A stretch of DNA of 38,565 nucleotides, taken from contig JADMIL010000028.1 in assembly GCA_015478645.1 (NCBI GenBank), positions 1-38,565 on the forward strand, in the 5' to 3' direction. Within the stretch, counting starts at the first letter, position 1; every line of letters starts with the position of its first letter. This DNA is from Candidatus Binataceae bacterium (GTDB lineage: Bacteria; Desulfobacterota; Binatia; Binatales; Binataceae). Below, in pieces: positions 5,847 through 12,671 of the stretch. Under the pieces are notes generated by a model, which ran no database searches, was not told the origin of the DNA, and saw only the letters and a list, made by a program, of their open reading frames with translations. The position numbers and the translations under genes are program-made.

Positions 5847-6194
5847 ATGGCTAGGAAGCGGATCAAGAGCGCCGACCGGCCGCCAGCGCTGCCGCATTTT
5901 CTGAAGCAATGGCGGAAATTTCGGAAGCTGACGCAAGAAGAGCTGGCATCGCGGGCGGGAACCACGGCGTCAACAATCTCTGAGCTGGAACACGGAAACC
6001 AGCGCTATACGCAGCAGCTTCTTGAAGCGCTTGCGCGGGAGCTGCAAACGCACCCCGGTCTCATCCTGTTGCGGGCGCCAGACATAGAGGCCGAAGCGTG
6101 GCTCATTCTTGAGGGCCTCCCGGCGCTCGAGCGCAAACGCGCGATGGACCTGCTTCGCGTGCTCGCCGACCGACCGCAACAAGCCGCCGAGTGA
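5847..6194 (+). CDS. CI-like XRE-family repressor
   Basis: 115 aa from ATG 5847, preferred because GAGGCAGG lies about 8 bases upstream. An in-frame ATG at 5811 has no ribosome binding site and would add 12 unremarkable residues. A classic XRE helix-turn-helix covers roughly residues 17-75 (KQWRKFRKLTQEELASRAG, then TISELEHG). The C-terminal 40 residues are helical and probably serve dimerisation. There is no S24/LexA-type autoprotease domain, so induction would not follow RecA-stimulated self-cleavage. Divergent from cro, it should maintain lysogeny by binding the operators at 5756-5782. The next gene starts inside its stop codon. Confidence 0.75.
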   Translation: MARKRIKSADRPPALPHFLKQWRKFRKLTQEELASRAGTTASTISELEHGNQRYTQQLLEALARELQTHPGLILLRAPDIEAEAWLILEGLPALERKRAMDLLRVLADRPQQAAE

Positions 6195-6418
6195 GCGCAC
6201 CGCCCGCCGCCGACCGCGCGGTGCGCTACGCTCTGATCGCCGTCCTTCTTCCTCTGCTTCTCACGCGAGGCGCAGCGATACCGCCTGTGTCGGCACGCGA
6301 GCACGCCGCTATCTGCTGCAAAACCTGCTCGGCCGGGAAGGCATGCGGGGACTCGTGCATTAGTCGGGATAAGGCCTGCCATCGCCGAGCCGGCTGCGCC
6401 TGCGATCGCCGGAAATAA
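6191..6418 (+). CDS. Small exported cysteine-rich protein coupled to the repressor
   Basis: 75 aa starting at a GTG that overlaps the repressor stop (GTGA). Residues 12-35 form a hydrophobic segment with a signal-peptide look (ALIAVLLPLLL, then small residues before REHAA). The rest is a compact cysteine-rich module: CCKTCSAGKACGDSC, then C, then GCAC (eight cysteines). I have the impression of similar short modules in bacterial genomes, with no known function. Because it is co-transcribed with the repressor it should be made in the lysogen, the position of rexAB in lambda. A role in exclusion or host modification is inference. Confidence 0.65.
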   Translation: MSAPPAADRAVRYALIAVLLPLLLTRGAAIPPVSAREHAAICCKTCSAGKACGDSCISRDKACHRRAGCACDRRK

Positions 6419-6460
6419 TTTCGGCAGGAGCGAAGTTTTCGGTTGCAGTGAATTTCGGTC
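6417..6460 (+). promoter_or_regulatory. Three TTCGG operator-like half-sites before the right operon
   Basis: AATTTCGGC, TTTTCGGTT and AATTTCGGTC occur with TTCGG starting at 6420, 6438 and 6454. They match the half-site found between cro and the repressor. The second and third overlap the -35 box and spacer of the promoter at 6443-6471, so repressor binding there would shut the right operon in the lysogen. Confidence 0.45.
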
Positions 6461-6471
6461 TCACCTAAATT
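6443..6471 (+). promoter_or_regulatory. Rightward early promoter
   Basis: TTGCAG (6443-6448), a 17-base spacer, and TAAATT (6466-6471): a good sigma70-type promoter. It reads into the gene at 6499, which has a strong GGAGGGG ribosome binding site. It probably drives the whole run to the integrase. Confidence 0.6.
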
Positions 6472-6498
6472 CCCTCTGTCAACGCGACGGAGGGGAAG

Positions 6499-6813
6499 AT
6501 GGCGTCATTTGCGGGATTGAGCCTCAGATCGGCCGGCGAGCGCGCTTACGACCGGCGCAGCGCCGAGGCCGAGCTGGCGGATATCGAGCGGGGCGAGGAG
6601 GCGTTTCTGCGCGCCGTCGATGTGTGGGCGCGGAAGCACCATGGCGATCGGGACGCGATCTTCAATTATCTCGGCGATTTTCTCTGCGACTACTTTCACG
6701 GTCGCCGGCGCGACGCGGCAGAGGAACTCGGCCTCGATGCCGACGAGGCCGATAATTTCGGCGCAACCCGTGATCGCATGATCGCCACGTTGGTGGCGGG
6801 AGGCCGGCTGTGA
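6499..6813 (+). CDS. Hypothetical protein, first gene of the right operon
   Basis: 104 aa, unknown. Predominantly helical and acidic, rich in Glu/Asp/Arg, with a YLGDFLCDYFHG segment in the middle and a DEAD-like acidic turn near 80-85 that is not a helicase motif. It has the strongest ribosome binding site of the operon (GGAGGGG, 4 bases before ATG) and lies just after the promoter, so it is likely made early and in quantity. The next gene begins inside its stop (GTGA). Confidence 0.65.
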   Translation: MASFAGLSLRSAGERAYDRRSAEAELADIERGEEAFLRAVDVWARKHHGDRDAIFNYLGDFLCDYFHGRRRDAAEELGLDADEADNFGATRDRMIATLVAGGRL

Positions 6814-7121
6814 GCGCCGGGTTTCCGCGCCTGTCGCCGGTCGAGGCCGCGATCTACGGCACGCCCGAAGCCAGGGCGCGCGACCGCGCGCCGATCATGC
6901 GCAAGCCGAGCTACGGCATGGCGCTGCTGTTTACGCTGCTGCGATCCGTCCGCCGCGCCGGCCCCGACGCGCTCGAAATCGACAAGTTGCGCTTTGTCAT
7001 GGTCGACGGCGGCGACACCTCGAACGGTCTGACCCTCCGCCACACGCGCCTCTTCCGGCTGGACGGGACCGGGCAGACCTACCGGCTGATCGTCGAGCCG
7101 GTGCCGGAGACGCACCGATGA
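6810..7121 (+). CDS. Hypothetical protein
   Basis: 103 aa from a GTG overlapping the previous stop. It has a short helix (MALLFTLLRSVRR) and a C-terminal part with alternating beta-type residues ending RLIVEPVPETHR. No motif is recognised. It is coupled at both ends by four-base overlaps. Confidence 0.6.
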   Translation: MSAGFPRLSPVEAAIYGTPEARARDRAPIMRKPSYGMALLFTLLRSVRRAGPDALEIDKLRFVMVDGGDTSNGLTLRHTRLFRLDGTGQTYRLIVEPVPETHR

Positions 7122-7312
7122 GCGCCGCCCGCCCGTTCAACAGCAAGCGGCAGGCGCATTGCGAGGGCAAGGCCAGGTTCGCCAGCCCGGCGCTCGCCCG
7201 CCGCCGCGCCGTGGCCTTTTGCCGGCCGACCCGGCGCCACGCCCGGCGGACGGCCGTGGCCTACCGCTGCGAATATTGCGGCGGCTGGTATCTGGCGGAG
7301 CGCGGACCATGA
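7118..7312 (+). CDS. Small basic protein with a zinc-ribbon-like knuckle
   Basis: 64 aa, very Arg-rich. The C terminus reads YRCEYCGGWYLAERG, a Cys-x2-Cys knuckle typical of phage zinc-ribbon proteins, with one more Cys near residue 15 and one near 35 as possible partners. It overlaps both neighbours by four bases. Confidence 0.6.
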   Translation: MSAARPFNSKRQAHCEGKARFASPALARRRAVAFCRPTRRHARRTAVAYRCEYCGGWYLAERGP

Positions 7313-7632
7313 GCGCCGACCCGGCCGAGGCGCGGGTCTACGGCTTCACCCGTGGGACGATGCGCGACTGCCTGATGGTGATCGAGGAGCTGACCGCGGC
7401 CAACGGGATCAGCCCGAGCTTTGCCGAGATCCGGCGCGAGCTGGACCTGGCGAGCATGTCGCAGGTGGCGCGCCTGATCGCCGCGCTCGAATTCCGTGGC
7501 CATCTGGCCCGGCGCCCCGGCCGCGCGCGCACCCTGACCGTGCTGCGCTCGATCCCGCTGCCCGAGGAGCCGGAGATCGAGCTGACCGCGAGCGGCTGGC
7601 TCGCGGCGCAATCGCTGGAGAGGTCGCCATGA
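7309..7632 (+). CDS. LexA-type winged-helix DNA-binding protein
   Basis: 107 aa from ATG 7309, which overlaps the previous stop; the frame is open upstream, but that region is occupied by the previous gene. Residues 15-75 match the LexA N-terminal winged helix: ISPSFAEIRRELDL, SMSQVARLIAALEFRGHL, then an Arg-rich wing. The LexA protease domain is absent. It could regulate the operon or sense nothing at all; without the protease part it is not SOS-cleavable. Confidence 0.7.
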   Translation: MSADPAEARVYGFTRGTMRDCLMVIEELTAANGISPSFAEIRRELDLASMSQVARLIAALEFRGHLARRPGRARTLTVLRSIPLPEEPEIELTASGWLAAQSLERSP

Positions 7633-7808
7633 AGCCGCAGACGCTGTCCGCGCCGGATCGGCGACCCGGGCGCGACGGGCGGACCCCGGCCGAGAAAGCG
7701 CTCGACCAGGGCGGCAACCTGCTGTGGTGGTCGGTGATCGGGGTCATCGGCAGCATCGGGTTCTGCTTTTACCTGATCTGGGCGATCGCCCTGGCGGGCT
7801 CGCCATGA
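7629..7808 (+). CDS. Small single-span membrane protein
   Basis: 59 aa. The start overlaps the previous stop (ATGA) and the stop overlaps the next start (ATGA). Residues 1-30 are charged and Arg-rich; residues 31-56 form one transmembrane segment rich in Leu/Ile/Trp/Gly (LLWWSVIGVIGSIGFCFY). Role unknown. Confidence 0.6.
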   Translation: MKPQTLSAPDRRPGRDGRTPAEKALDQGGNLLWWSVIGVIGSIGFCFYLIWAIALAGSP

Positions 7809-7957
7809 AGGGCCGGCTGAGGCGGCTCTTCGATCTTGCCTGTATTGCGGTGGTGTCGCTGTGGCTGCTGCTGCTGCTGGCGGTGTGCACCGTGGTGCTG
7901 CTGGTCGCCTGGGTGCTGCGCCCGCTGTTGCATCCCTGTCGAGCGTGGAGGCCGTGA
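7805..7957 (+). CDS. Very small membrane protein
   Basis: 50 aa from ATG 7805, coupled to both neighbours. A basic start (MKGRLRRL) is followed by one long hydrophobic helix, residues 11-38, with five Leu in a row, and a short basic tail. With the previous gene it makes a pair of membrane peptides in the recombination operon. The function is not known. Confidence 0.55.
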   Translation: MKGRLRRLFDLACIAVVSLWLLLLLAVCTVVLLVAWVLRPLLHPCRAWRP

Positions 7958-8283
7958 TGGACCAAATTCCCCAGCGATCCGCGATGGCGGTGGACGCCGG
8001 AAATCAGCAGAAACGCCGCCATGCGACCGGACGCCAACCAGGAGGCGACCATGTAACCGAACCCCACGTTCCGATACGCCGCCGTGCGGAGGGCGATTTG
8101 GCTCCCGGCTCGGGCGGACGGCCGGGGGAGGAAATGCCCCCGGCACCGTCGCTCGCCGCCGCAATCGCCGAGCTTGAACGGGTATTGCCCGTCACCGGCG
8201 GGAAGCGCCAGGCGGCGATCACCGAGAAGCTGCGGCGGCTGCGCGCGGTGCAGGCCTGGCGCAACGAGGGGCCCGCGCCATGA
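7957..8283 (+). CDS. Hypothetical protein with helical C-terminal region
   Basis: 108 aa from ATG 7957 (TGATG overlap with the upstream stop). Residues 1-60 are disordered-looking, rich in Gly/Pro/Arg. Residues 62-108 form helices (AAIAELERVLPV, then EKLRRLRAVQAW). Only the second half looks well structured. No family is recognised. Confidence 0.5.
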   Translation: MDQIPQRSAMAVDAGNQQKRRHATGRQPGGDHVTEPHVPIRRRAEGDLAPGSGGRPGEEMPPAPSLAAAIAELERVLPVTGGKRQAAITEKLRRLRAVQAWRNEGPAP

Positions 8284-8483
8284 GCGCGCGCATTCAGGCG
8301 GCGTGCCGGCGCTGCGGCGGCGGCGATCTCGGAGCCGAGGTGACCGTGTGGGGCGTGTTCGAAGTTGGCGCGCTCGTCAACGTCGACCTCAGTCAGTCGA
8401 TTGAGGTCAAGCGGCGCGGCTGGGCCATTTGCCTTGACTGCGGCGAGGCCCAGCCGATCCAGGCCGAGGAGAGCACCACATGA
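8280..8483 (+). CDS. Small zinc-ribbon protein
   Basis: 67 aa with CRRCGGGD at 9-16 and CLDCGEAQ at 51-58, two Cys-x2-Cys knuckles that would form one zinc ribbon. The intervening part is beta-like. It overlaps both neighbours by four bases (ATGA). Confidence 0.65.
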   Translation: MSARIQAACRRCGGGDLGAEVTVWGVFEVGALVNVDLSQSIEVKRRGWAICLDCGEAQPIQAEESTT

Positions 8484-8698
8484 CGAGCATCTCGCCCAAA
8501 GGCCCGGCCGATTGCCTGGCGCACTGCCGAATATGGTTGCCGGATACGGAGTACGACATGGCCGTCCTCCTGATCTCCCTCCTCGTCGAGACCCAGAAGC
8601 ACGCTGCCACGGTGGCGGCGATCGAGGAAAGTCACCGTCGCGCGATGGCGATCATCGATCGGCATCTCTCGGCCGAAAAGGAACCGTCCGATGGCTGA
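8480..8698 (+). CDS. Hypothetical protein
   Basis: 72 aa. The N-terminal part has two Cys; the remainder is a long amphipathic helix (residues 28-65). No family is recognised. The stop overlaps the next gene by eight bases (ATGGCTGA). Confidence 0.55.
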   Translation: MTSISPKGPADCLAHCRIWLPDTEYDMAVLLISLLVETQKHAATVAAIEESHRRAMAIIDRHLSAEKEPSDG

Positions 8699-8888
8699 CT
8701 GGATCGTCTGGTCGGAGGAGCACGAGGCGTGGTTGGGGCCGAACCACCAAGGCTACAGGGGCTCGATCGTCGCCGCCGGCCGCTATGACGAGGACATCGC
8801 CAAGCGGATCGAGCGCAACGCGAACTACCGCGCGGCCTTGCCGCAAGCGGTGGCGATGCCCGACCCGCTGCCCCGGCTGACGCTGTGA
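8691..8888 (+). CDS. Small phage protein of a widespread uncharacterised type
   Basis: 65 aa. The pattern IVWSEEHEAWLGPN, then GY, then AGRYDEDIAKRI and an Asn-Ala helix is one I recognise from many small phage and prophage proteins of proteobacteria, always uncharacterised. It overlaps the previous gene by eight bases and the next by four. Confidence 0.65.
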   Translation: MADWIVWSEEHEAWLGPNHQGYRGSIVAAGRYDEDIAKRIERNANYRAALPQAVAMPDPLPRLTL

Positions 8889-9088
8889 GGTTCACCGAGC
8901 ACGCGATCCTGCGCCGCCTCGCCCAGCAGGCTGCCGCTTTTTACGAGGCGATGACGCCGCAGAAGCAGGCGAGCCCCGAGGGTCGCGAGCTGATGCGCTG
9001 GCTGACTGTGCTCGGCGCCTGGGACGCCGAACACCCTGCGGCGGCCGAGCCGCGGCTGCCGCTCCTGGAAGGACCGAAAGATGCCTGA
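8885..9088 (+). CDS. Hypothetical protein before the exonuclease
   Basis: 67 aa from a GTG overlapping the previous stop. All-helical with a MTPQKQASPEG linker. The stop overlaps the exonuclease start by eight bases (ATGCCTGA), so it is translated together with it. Function unknown. Confidence 0.55.
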   Translation: MRFTEHAILRRLAQQAAAFYEAMTPQKQASPEGRELMRWLTVLGAWDAEHPAAAEPRLPLLEGPKDA

Positions 9089-9998
9089 TCCGACCTTACG
9101 GACGGTCAGCGCCAGCCAGGCGGCGGCGCTGTTCGACCAGAGCCCCTACTGCACGCGCTGGATGCTATGGCAGCATTTTGCGCGAGGCCTGCCGCTCGGT
9201 GCCGAACCGGACGAGCGGATCGAATGGGGCACCCTGTTGCAGGACGACATCTTGCGGGCGACGGCGCGGCGTTACCGCTTCGAGGTCGAGGAAAACTCCG
9301 AGAGCATCTACCTGCGCCGCGGCCCACTCGGGGCGACGATCGATGGCCGCATGCGTGTCCCCGATCAGGGCGACGTCATCATTGAGGCGAAAAACATAGA
9401 CTGGCAGCGCTGGCGCGACACCTGGTCGGAGAGCGCCGCGGCGCCGCACGTCGAGATCCAGATGCAGGTCCAGCTCTTTTCCGCAACGGCCGATCGGGGG
9501 GTCATCGCGGCCTTGGTCGGCGGCAACGAGCTGAAATGCTATGAACGCGAGACCAACCGCGCGCTGCAACGGGAATTGCAGGATGCCGCCGGCGATTTCC
9601 TCGCCAGCGTCGTCGCCGGCAAGGAGCCCGACCCGCTCGGCTCGCCGATCGAACTGCCGCTGCTGGCGGCGCTCTATCCGGCGACCGAAGCGGGCGCCGT
9701 TGTCGAGGCGCATGGCGACGAGGAGCTTGCGCTGGCGGTCCGGCAATATGCTTGGGCGGCCGAACAGGAAGCATTCGCCGGCAAGCTCAAAAATCAGCTG
9801 AGGGCAAAATTGCTGGGCCGTCTCGGCGCCGCCGCGGAGCTGCATGTCGATGGCGGTCGGGTCTATGCCAAGCGCTCGCCGATCGCGCCGCTGATCTGCG
9901 CGCCGCATGCCGAGCCGCGCGAGCTGCGCCACGCCTCGGTGCAGGTCCGGCTCAAACCGGTGATCATCGATCCCGCCGTCGAGGAGATGTTTGCATGA
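9081..9998 (+). CDS. YqaJ/lambda Exo-type recombination exonuclease
   Basis: 305 aa. The PD-(D/E)xK nuclease core is clear: an N-terminal helix ending WGTLLQDDIL at 49-58, ATIDGRM with D88, VIIEAKN with E102 and K104, and the EIQMQVQL helix at 125-132. These are the landmarks of YqaJ/lambda Red alpha enzymes, which degrade the 5' strand at DNA ends to leave 3' single strands. Residues 200-300 form a C-terminal extension typical of phage versions. The stop overlaps the RecT-type gene (ATGA), the standard exonuclease/annealase pair, which together perform homologous recombination and may help make concatemers for packaging. Confidence 0.85.
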   Translation: MPDPTLRTVSASQAAALFDQSPYCTRWMLWQHFARGLPLGAEPDERIEWGTLLQDDILRATARRYRFEVEENSESIYLRRGPLGATIDGRMRVPDQGDVIIEAKNIDWQRWRDTWSESAAAPHVEIQMQVQLFSATADRGVIAALVGGNELKCYERETNRALQRELQDAAGDFLASVVAGKEPDPLGSPIELPLLAALYPATEAGAVVEAHGDEELALAVRQYAWAAEQEAFAGKLKNQLRAKLLGRLGAAAELHVDGGRVYAKRSPIAPLICAPHAEPRELRHASVQVRLKPVIIDPAVEEMFA

Positions 9999-11056
9999 GC
10001 AGCGCGCAGCTCGCGGTGATCGAGCGCCAGCTGAAACCGCTGGAGCCGATGTTTGCGGATCTGTTGCGCCCGACCGGAGTGCCGGCGGCGCGGCTGATCC
10101 GCAGCGTCATCATCTCGTGCGACCGCACTCCGAAGCTCCTGGAGTGTACGCCCTTATCGGTGATCCAGGCGGCGACCACCGGCGCCGTCCTCGGCCTCGA
10201 AGCCGATGGGCATACCGGGCAGGGGTTCCTTGTGCCGTTCCGGCAAAAGGGCGTGCAGAAGGCGCAATGGCTGACCGGCTACAAGGGTTTCAACACGCTG
10301 GGCGCGCGGGTCGGGCTGACGATCGCCGGCGCTGTTGTGCGTGAGGGCGACGCCTTTGATTACGAGCTCGGCTCGGCCGCCTTCGTGCGGCACAAGCCGC
10401 AGCTCGGCGCGGGCTGGACCCGCCGCATCGTCGCAGCCTGGGCGTGCGCGGCCGCACCCGGCCGCGACCCGATCGTGGTCGTGATGGATCTCGACGAGCT
10501 GCTCGCTATCAAGGCGCGCAGCGCCGCGGCGAAGCGCCCCGGCGCCGACGCTGACGGCGAGGCGTTCTCGCCCTGGAACGAGCCGCTGATCGGCTTTCCG
10601 GCGATGTGCGCGAAGACGGCAAAGCGCCGCCTGGCGCGCTCGCTGCCGCTCTCGGCTTACATCGGGGCCGCCCGCGTCGACGAAGCCCATGAGGAGCAGG
10701 GGCGGCACGCCTTTCTGCATCCCGATAGGGGCGTCGTTATCGATGGCGAGGCCGCGCCGTTGGCGGAAGGCCAGCCGCCGCCGGAGCCGGCGCCGCTGGC
10801 GCGACCGGTGTTCTTGATCCGCAACAACAAAGGCGAGCGGCGCGTCAATTCGATCGAGCAGTGGCGCGGCGAGATGCTGCGCATCATCGCTTCCCTGCGC
10901 GATGACAGCAGCGTCGAGCGCTGCCGCGACATGAATGCGGTGCTGTTCGACCAGTACGCCGAGCGCCACCCGCGCGAGGTGAGGGCGGTCATCGATGCAA
11001 TCGAGGCGAGGCTGCGAGGAGATCGCGGCCCGATGCAGCCGGGAGAGATGGGGTGA
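9995..11056 (+). CDS. recT: RecT-family single-strand annealing protein
   Basis: 353 aa from ATG 9995. The family landmarks are present: CTPLSVIQAATTGAVLGLE (51-69), LVPF then a basic loop and WLTGYKGF (83-101), beta strands through VVREGDAF, and FPAMCAKTAKRRLARSLPLS (202-221). RecT binds single-stranded DNA and anneals complementary strands; its partner is the nuclease encoded directly upstream. The C-terminal 100 residues after a Pro-rich linker are a helical extension that probably contacts the exonuclease or host SSB. The next gene starts at a GTG in its stop. Confidence 0.85.
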   Translation: MSSAQLAVIERQLKPLEPMFADLLRPTGVPAARLIRSVIISCDRTPKLLECTPLSVIQAATTGAVLGLEADGHTGQGFLVPFRQKGVQKAQWLTGYKGFNTLGARVGLTIAGAVVREGDAFDYELGSAAFVRHKPQLGAGWTRRIVAAWACAAAPGRDPIVVVMDLDELLAIKARSAAAKRPGADADGEAFSPWNEPLIGFPAMCAKTAKRRLARSLPLSAYIGAARVDEAHEEQGRHAFLHPDRGVVIDGEAAPLAEGQPPPEPAPLARPVFLIRNNKGERRVNSIEQWRGEMLRIIASLRDDSSVERCRDMNAVLFDQYAERHPREVRAVIDAIEARLRGDRGPMQPGEMG

Positions 11057-11322
11057 GCAACGCGAAGCCAATCCTCGGCTACCCGACCAAGCTCGGCGTC
11101 AAGCACGCCACAGTGACCGCGCTCGAACGCTCCGCCGGACGCCGGCGAGCGCAGCGGCCATCGGAGGCCATGGGCCGCACCGTGCTGTTCGCCGTCGATA
11201 TCCTCGAGGCCCTCGGCCCGCACGCAGCCAAACGCGGGATGCACCCGAACCATCTGGCGCGGCTGATCGTCGAGACGGTGGTCGACGAAGGCATGATCGA
11301 CGCGGTGCTCGACGATGGCTGA
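11053..11322 (+). CDS. Hypothetical protein
   Basis: 89 aa from GTG 11053. The N-terminal half is strongly basic (HATVTALERSAGRRRAQR); the C-terminal half is two helices with acidic faces. A small DNA-binding protein is possible but no motif is definite. The stop overlaps the next gene by eight bases (ATGGCTGA). Confidence 0.55.
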   Translation: MSNAKPILGYPTKLGVKHATVTALERSAGRRRAQRPSEAMGRTVLFAVDILEALGPHAAKRGMHPNHLARLIVETVVDEGMIDAVLDDG

Positions 11323-11512
11323 CCTTCCCGCGCAAATCGCCTGCATCCGACGCGAGATCGCGCTGCGCGAACGGGTCTATCCGAAGTGGGTTGCCGCCGG
11401 CCGGATGAAGCAAGAGGCGGCCGATCGCGAGCTGGCGACGATGACGGCCGTGCTGGTGTCGCTGGAAGCGCTGAAGGCCGCCGACAACCTGCTGCGAGGG
11501 ACAGATGCCTGA
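11315..11512 (+). CDS. Small helical phage protein
   Basis: 65 aa: IACIRREIALRERVYPKWV, then AGRM, a helix with AADRELATM and a final helix. I recognise this arrangement from small proteins in alphaproteobacterial phages and prophages; the function is unknown. It overlaps neighbours by eight bases on both sides. Confidence 0.65.
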   Translation: MADLPAQIACIRREIALRERVYPKWVAAGRMKQEAADRELATMTAVLVSLEALKAADNLLRGTDA

Positions 11513-12095
11513 GTACCGCTCACTCGACCAGGTGAGCGAGTTCCCGCTGTGCTGGCCGCAGGGGAAGCTGCGCGCGGCTTCGCGCCAGCGCTCGCCGTTC
11601 AGAACCTCGATGGCCAAAGCGCACCAGGAAATCGCCGAGGAAATGCACAGGTGGCGCGCCCGCGGGCACGTGATCTCGATGGCTCCCGCATATCGCCAAG
11701 GCCGGATTGACCCGGGCGTCGCGCTATGGTGGGCGATGCCGCGGCGCAACCAGCCGACGGACCTGCGGGTGCTGGCCTGCGATAGCTATGATGATCGGCC
11801 GGACAATCTGCACGCGATTGCGCTGACCTTGACCGGGCTGCGGGCCTTCGAGCGCTACGGCACCTATACCCGCGAGCAGGCGATCGAGGGCGCGCGCCCG
11901 ATGCTGCCGCCGCCGGCGAGCGACGAACTTCCGTGGTGGACCATCCTCGGCGTCGAACAGAGCTGGCCGCTCGCCGCGATCGAGGCGGTGTGGCGCACCA
12001 AGCTCGAAAAGGCGCACCCGGATCGCGGCGGCGATCCCGCCGAGGCGGGGCGGCTCAACGCGGCGATGGACCAGGCCAGGAAGGAGCGCGGGTGA
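11505..12095 (+). CDS. Phage-encoded J-domain (DnaJ-like) protein
   Basis: 196 aa. Residues 143-196 form a J domain: WWTILGVEQSW, a helix, then the essential HPDRGGDP at 171-178 and a closing helix. The HPD triad is what stimulates DnaK ATPase activity, so this protein should direct the host Hsp70 to a phage target. Residues 10-135 are a phage-specific region with a PFRTSMAKAHQEI helix and a WWAMPRRN strand, which would choose the target. There is no G/F region or zinc domain. Its place in the recombination operon suggests remodelling of a replication or recombination complex, as DnaJ/DnaK do for lambda; this is inference. Confidence 0.8.
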   Translation: MPEYRSLDQVSEFPLCWPQGKLRAASRQRSPFRTSMAKAHQEIAEEMHRWRARGHVISMAPAYRQGRIDPGVALWWAMPRRNQPTDLRVLACDSYDDRPDNLHAIALTLTGLRAFERYGTYTREQAIEGARPMLPPPASDELPWWTILGVEQSWPLAAIEAVWRTKLEKAHPDRGGDPAEAGRLNAAMDQARKERG

Positions 12096-12310
12096 TGACG
12101 GAGGAGGACCGCGAAGATAGCTTAGCCCTCGCGCAGCAAATCGGCGCTCTCGTCTTCGGCCACTCCGCGGTCGCGGCGGTCGCTGCTATCACCGCGGCGC
12201 TCCTCGGCGGATTAGCGGAGTTGCCCGAAGAGGTCGCGATCGGGCTTTGGAACGGCCATTCGGAGACGGCGCGGGCAGCGTTCAGCCGGCGCCTGGACCG
12301 CAGTGGCTGA
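12095..12310 (+). CDS. Hypothetical helical protein
   Basis: 71 aa from ATG 12095, whose A is shared with the previous stop (TGATG). It has an acidic start (MTEEDREDSLA), a long Ala-rich hydrophobic helix (20-45) that might be membrane-associated, and a basic C terminus. The excisionase gene starts inside its end (GTGGCTGA). Confidence 0.55.
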   Translation: MTEEDREDSLALAQQIGALVFGHSAVAAVAAITAALLGGLAELPEEVAIGLWNGHSETARAAFSRRLDRSG

Positions 12311-12671
12311 CGGCTATCGCACCCTGGCCGAGATCGCCGCCGAGCTCGATGTCACCCCGCGCTGGCTGCGCGAGATGGTGCGCGACGAGAAAATTCCGGT
12401 GTTGCGCCGGGGCCGGGTGATCCGCTTCGATAACCTCGCCATCCGCGCCATCGAGGAGAGCCTGCGATCGCCCTCAAAATCATCCGCCGGCGCGACACCG
12501 GCGCGCTCACCATCGTTGGCACTGTCGCCGGAACGCGCGTTAGACGCCGCGCTCAAAGCGACGACCCGGCCCTCGCCCGCGAGGAAGCGGCGACCCTCGA
12601 AGCGCAGCTCCTGCGCGACGCCTGGCACGGGCAACGTCGTGGCGCTAAGAGCTTCGCCGAGGCCGCCTTGA
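12303..12671 (+). CDS. xis: Excisionase-like MerR-type HTH protein, reading through into an out-of-frame tail
   Basis: Residues 1-56 are a complete small winged HTH of the excisionase type (TLAEIAAELDVTPRWLREMV, PVLRRGRVIRF, then the closing helix AIRAIEESLR). After CTG-CGA near 12466 the sequence changes to low-complexity Ser/Pro/Arg residues for about 65 aa, which are the shifted reading of the integrase N terminus. The natural protein therefore probably ended near 12468. The most economical explanation is loss of one GAT from GATGAT, which would have removed the xis stop (TGA) and the int start (ATG) together. A -1 ribosomal shift producing an Xis-Int fusion is the alternative. Confidence 0.65.
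   Translation: MADGYRTLAEIAAELDVTPRWLREMVRDEKIPVLRRGRVIRFDNLAIRAIEESLRSPSKSSAGATPARSPSLALSPERALDAALKATTRPSPARKRRPSKRSSCATPGTGNVVALRASPRPP

Noticed and set aside
12303-12671. A genuine 122-aa excisionase with a long tail
   Set aside because: The tail is the shifted reading of integrase-coding DNA, with low-complexity composition.
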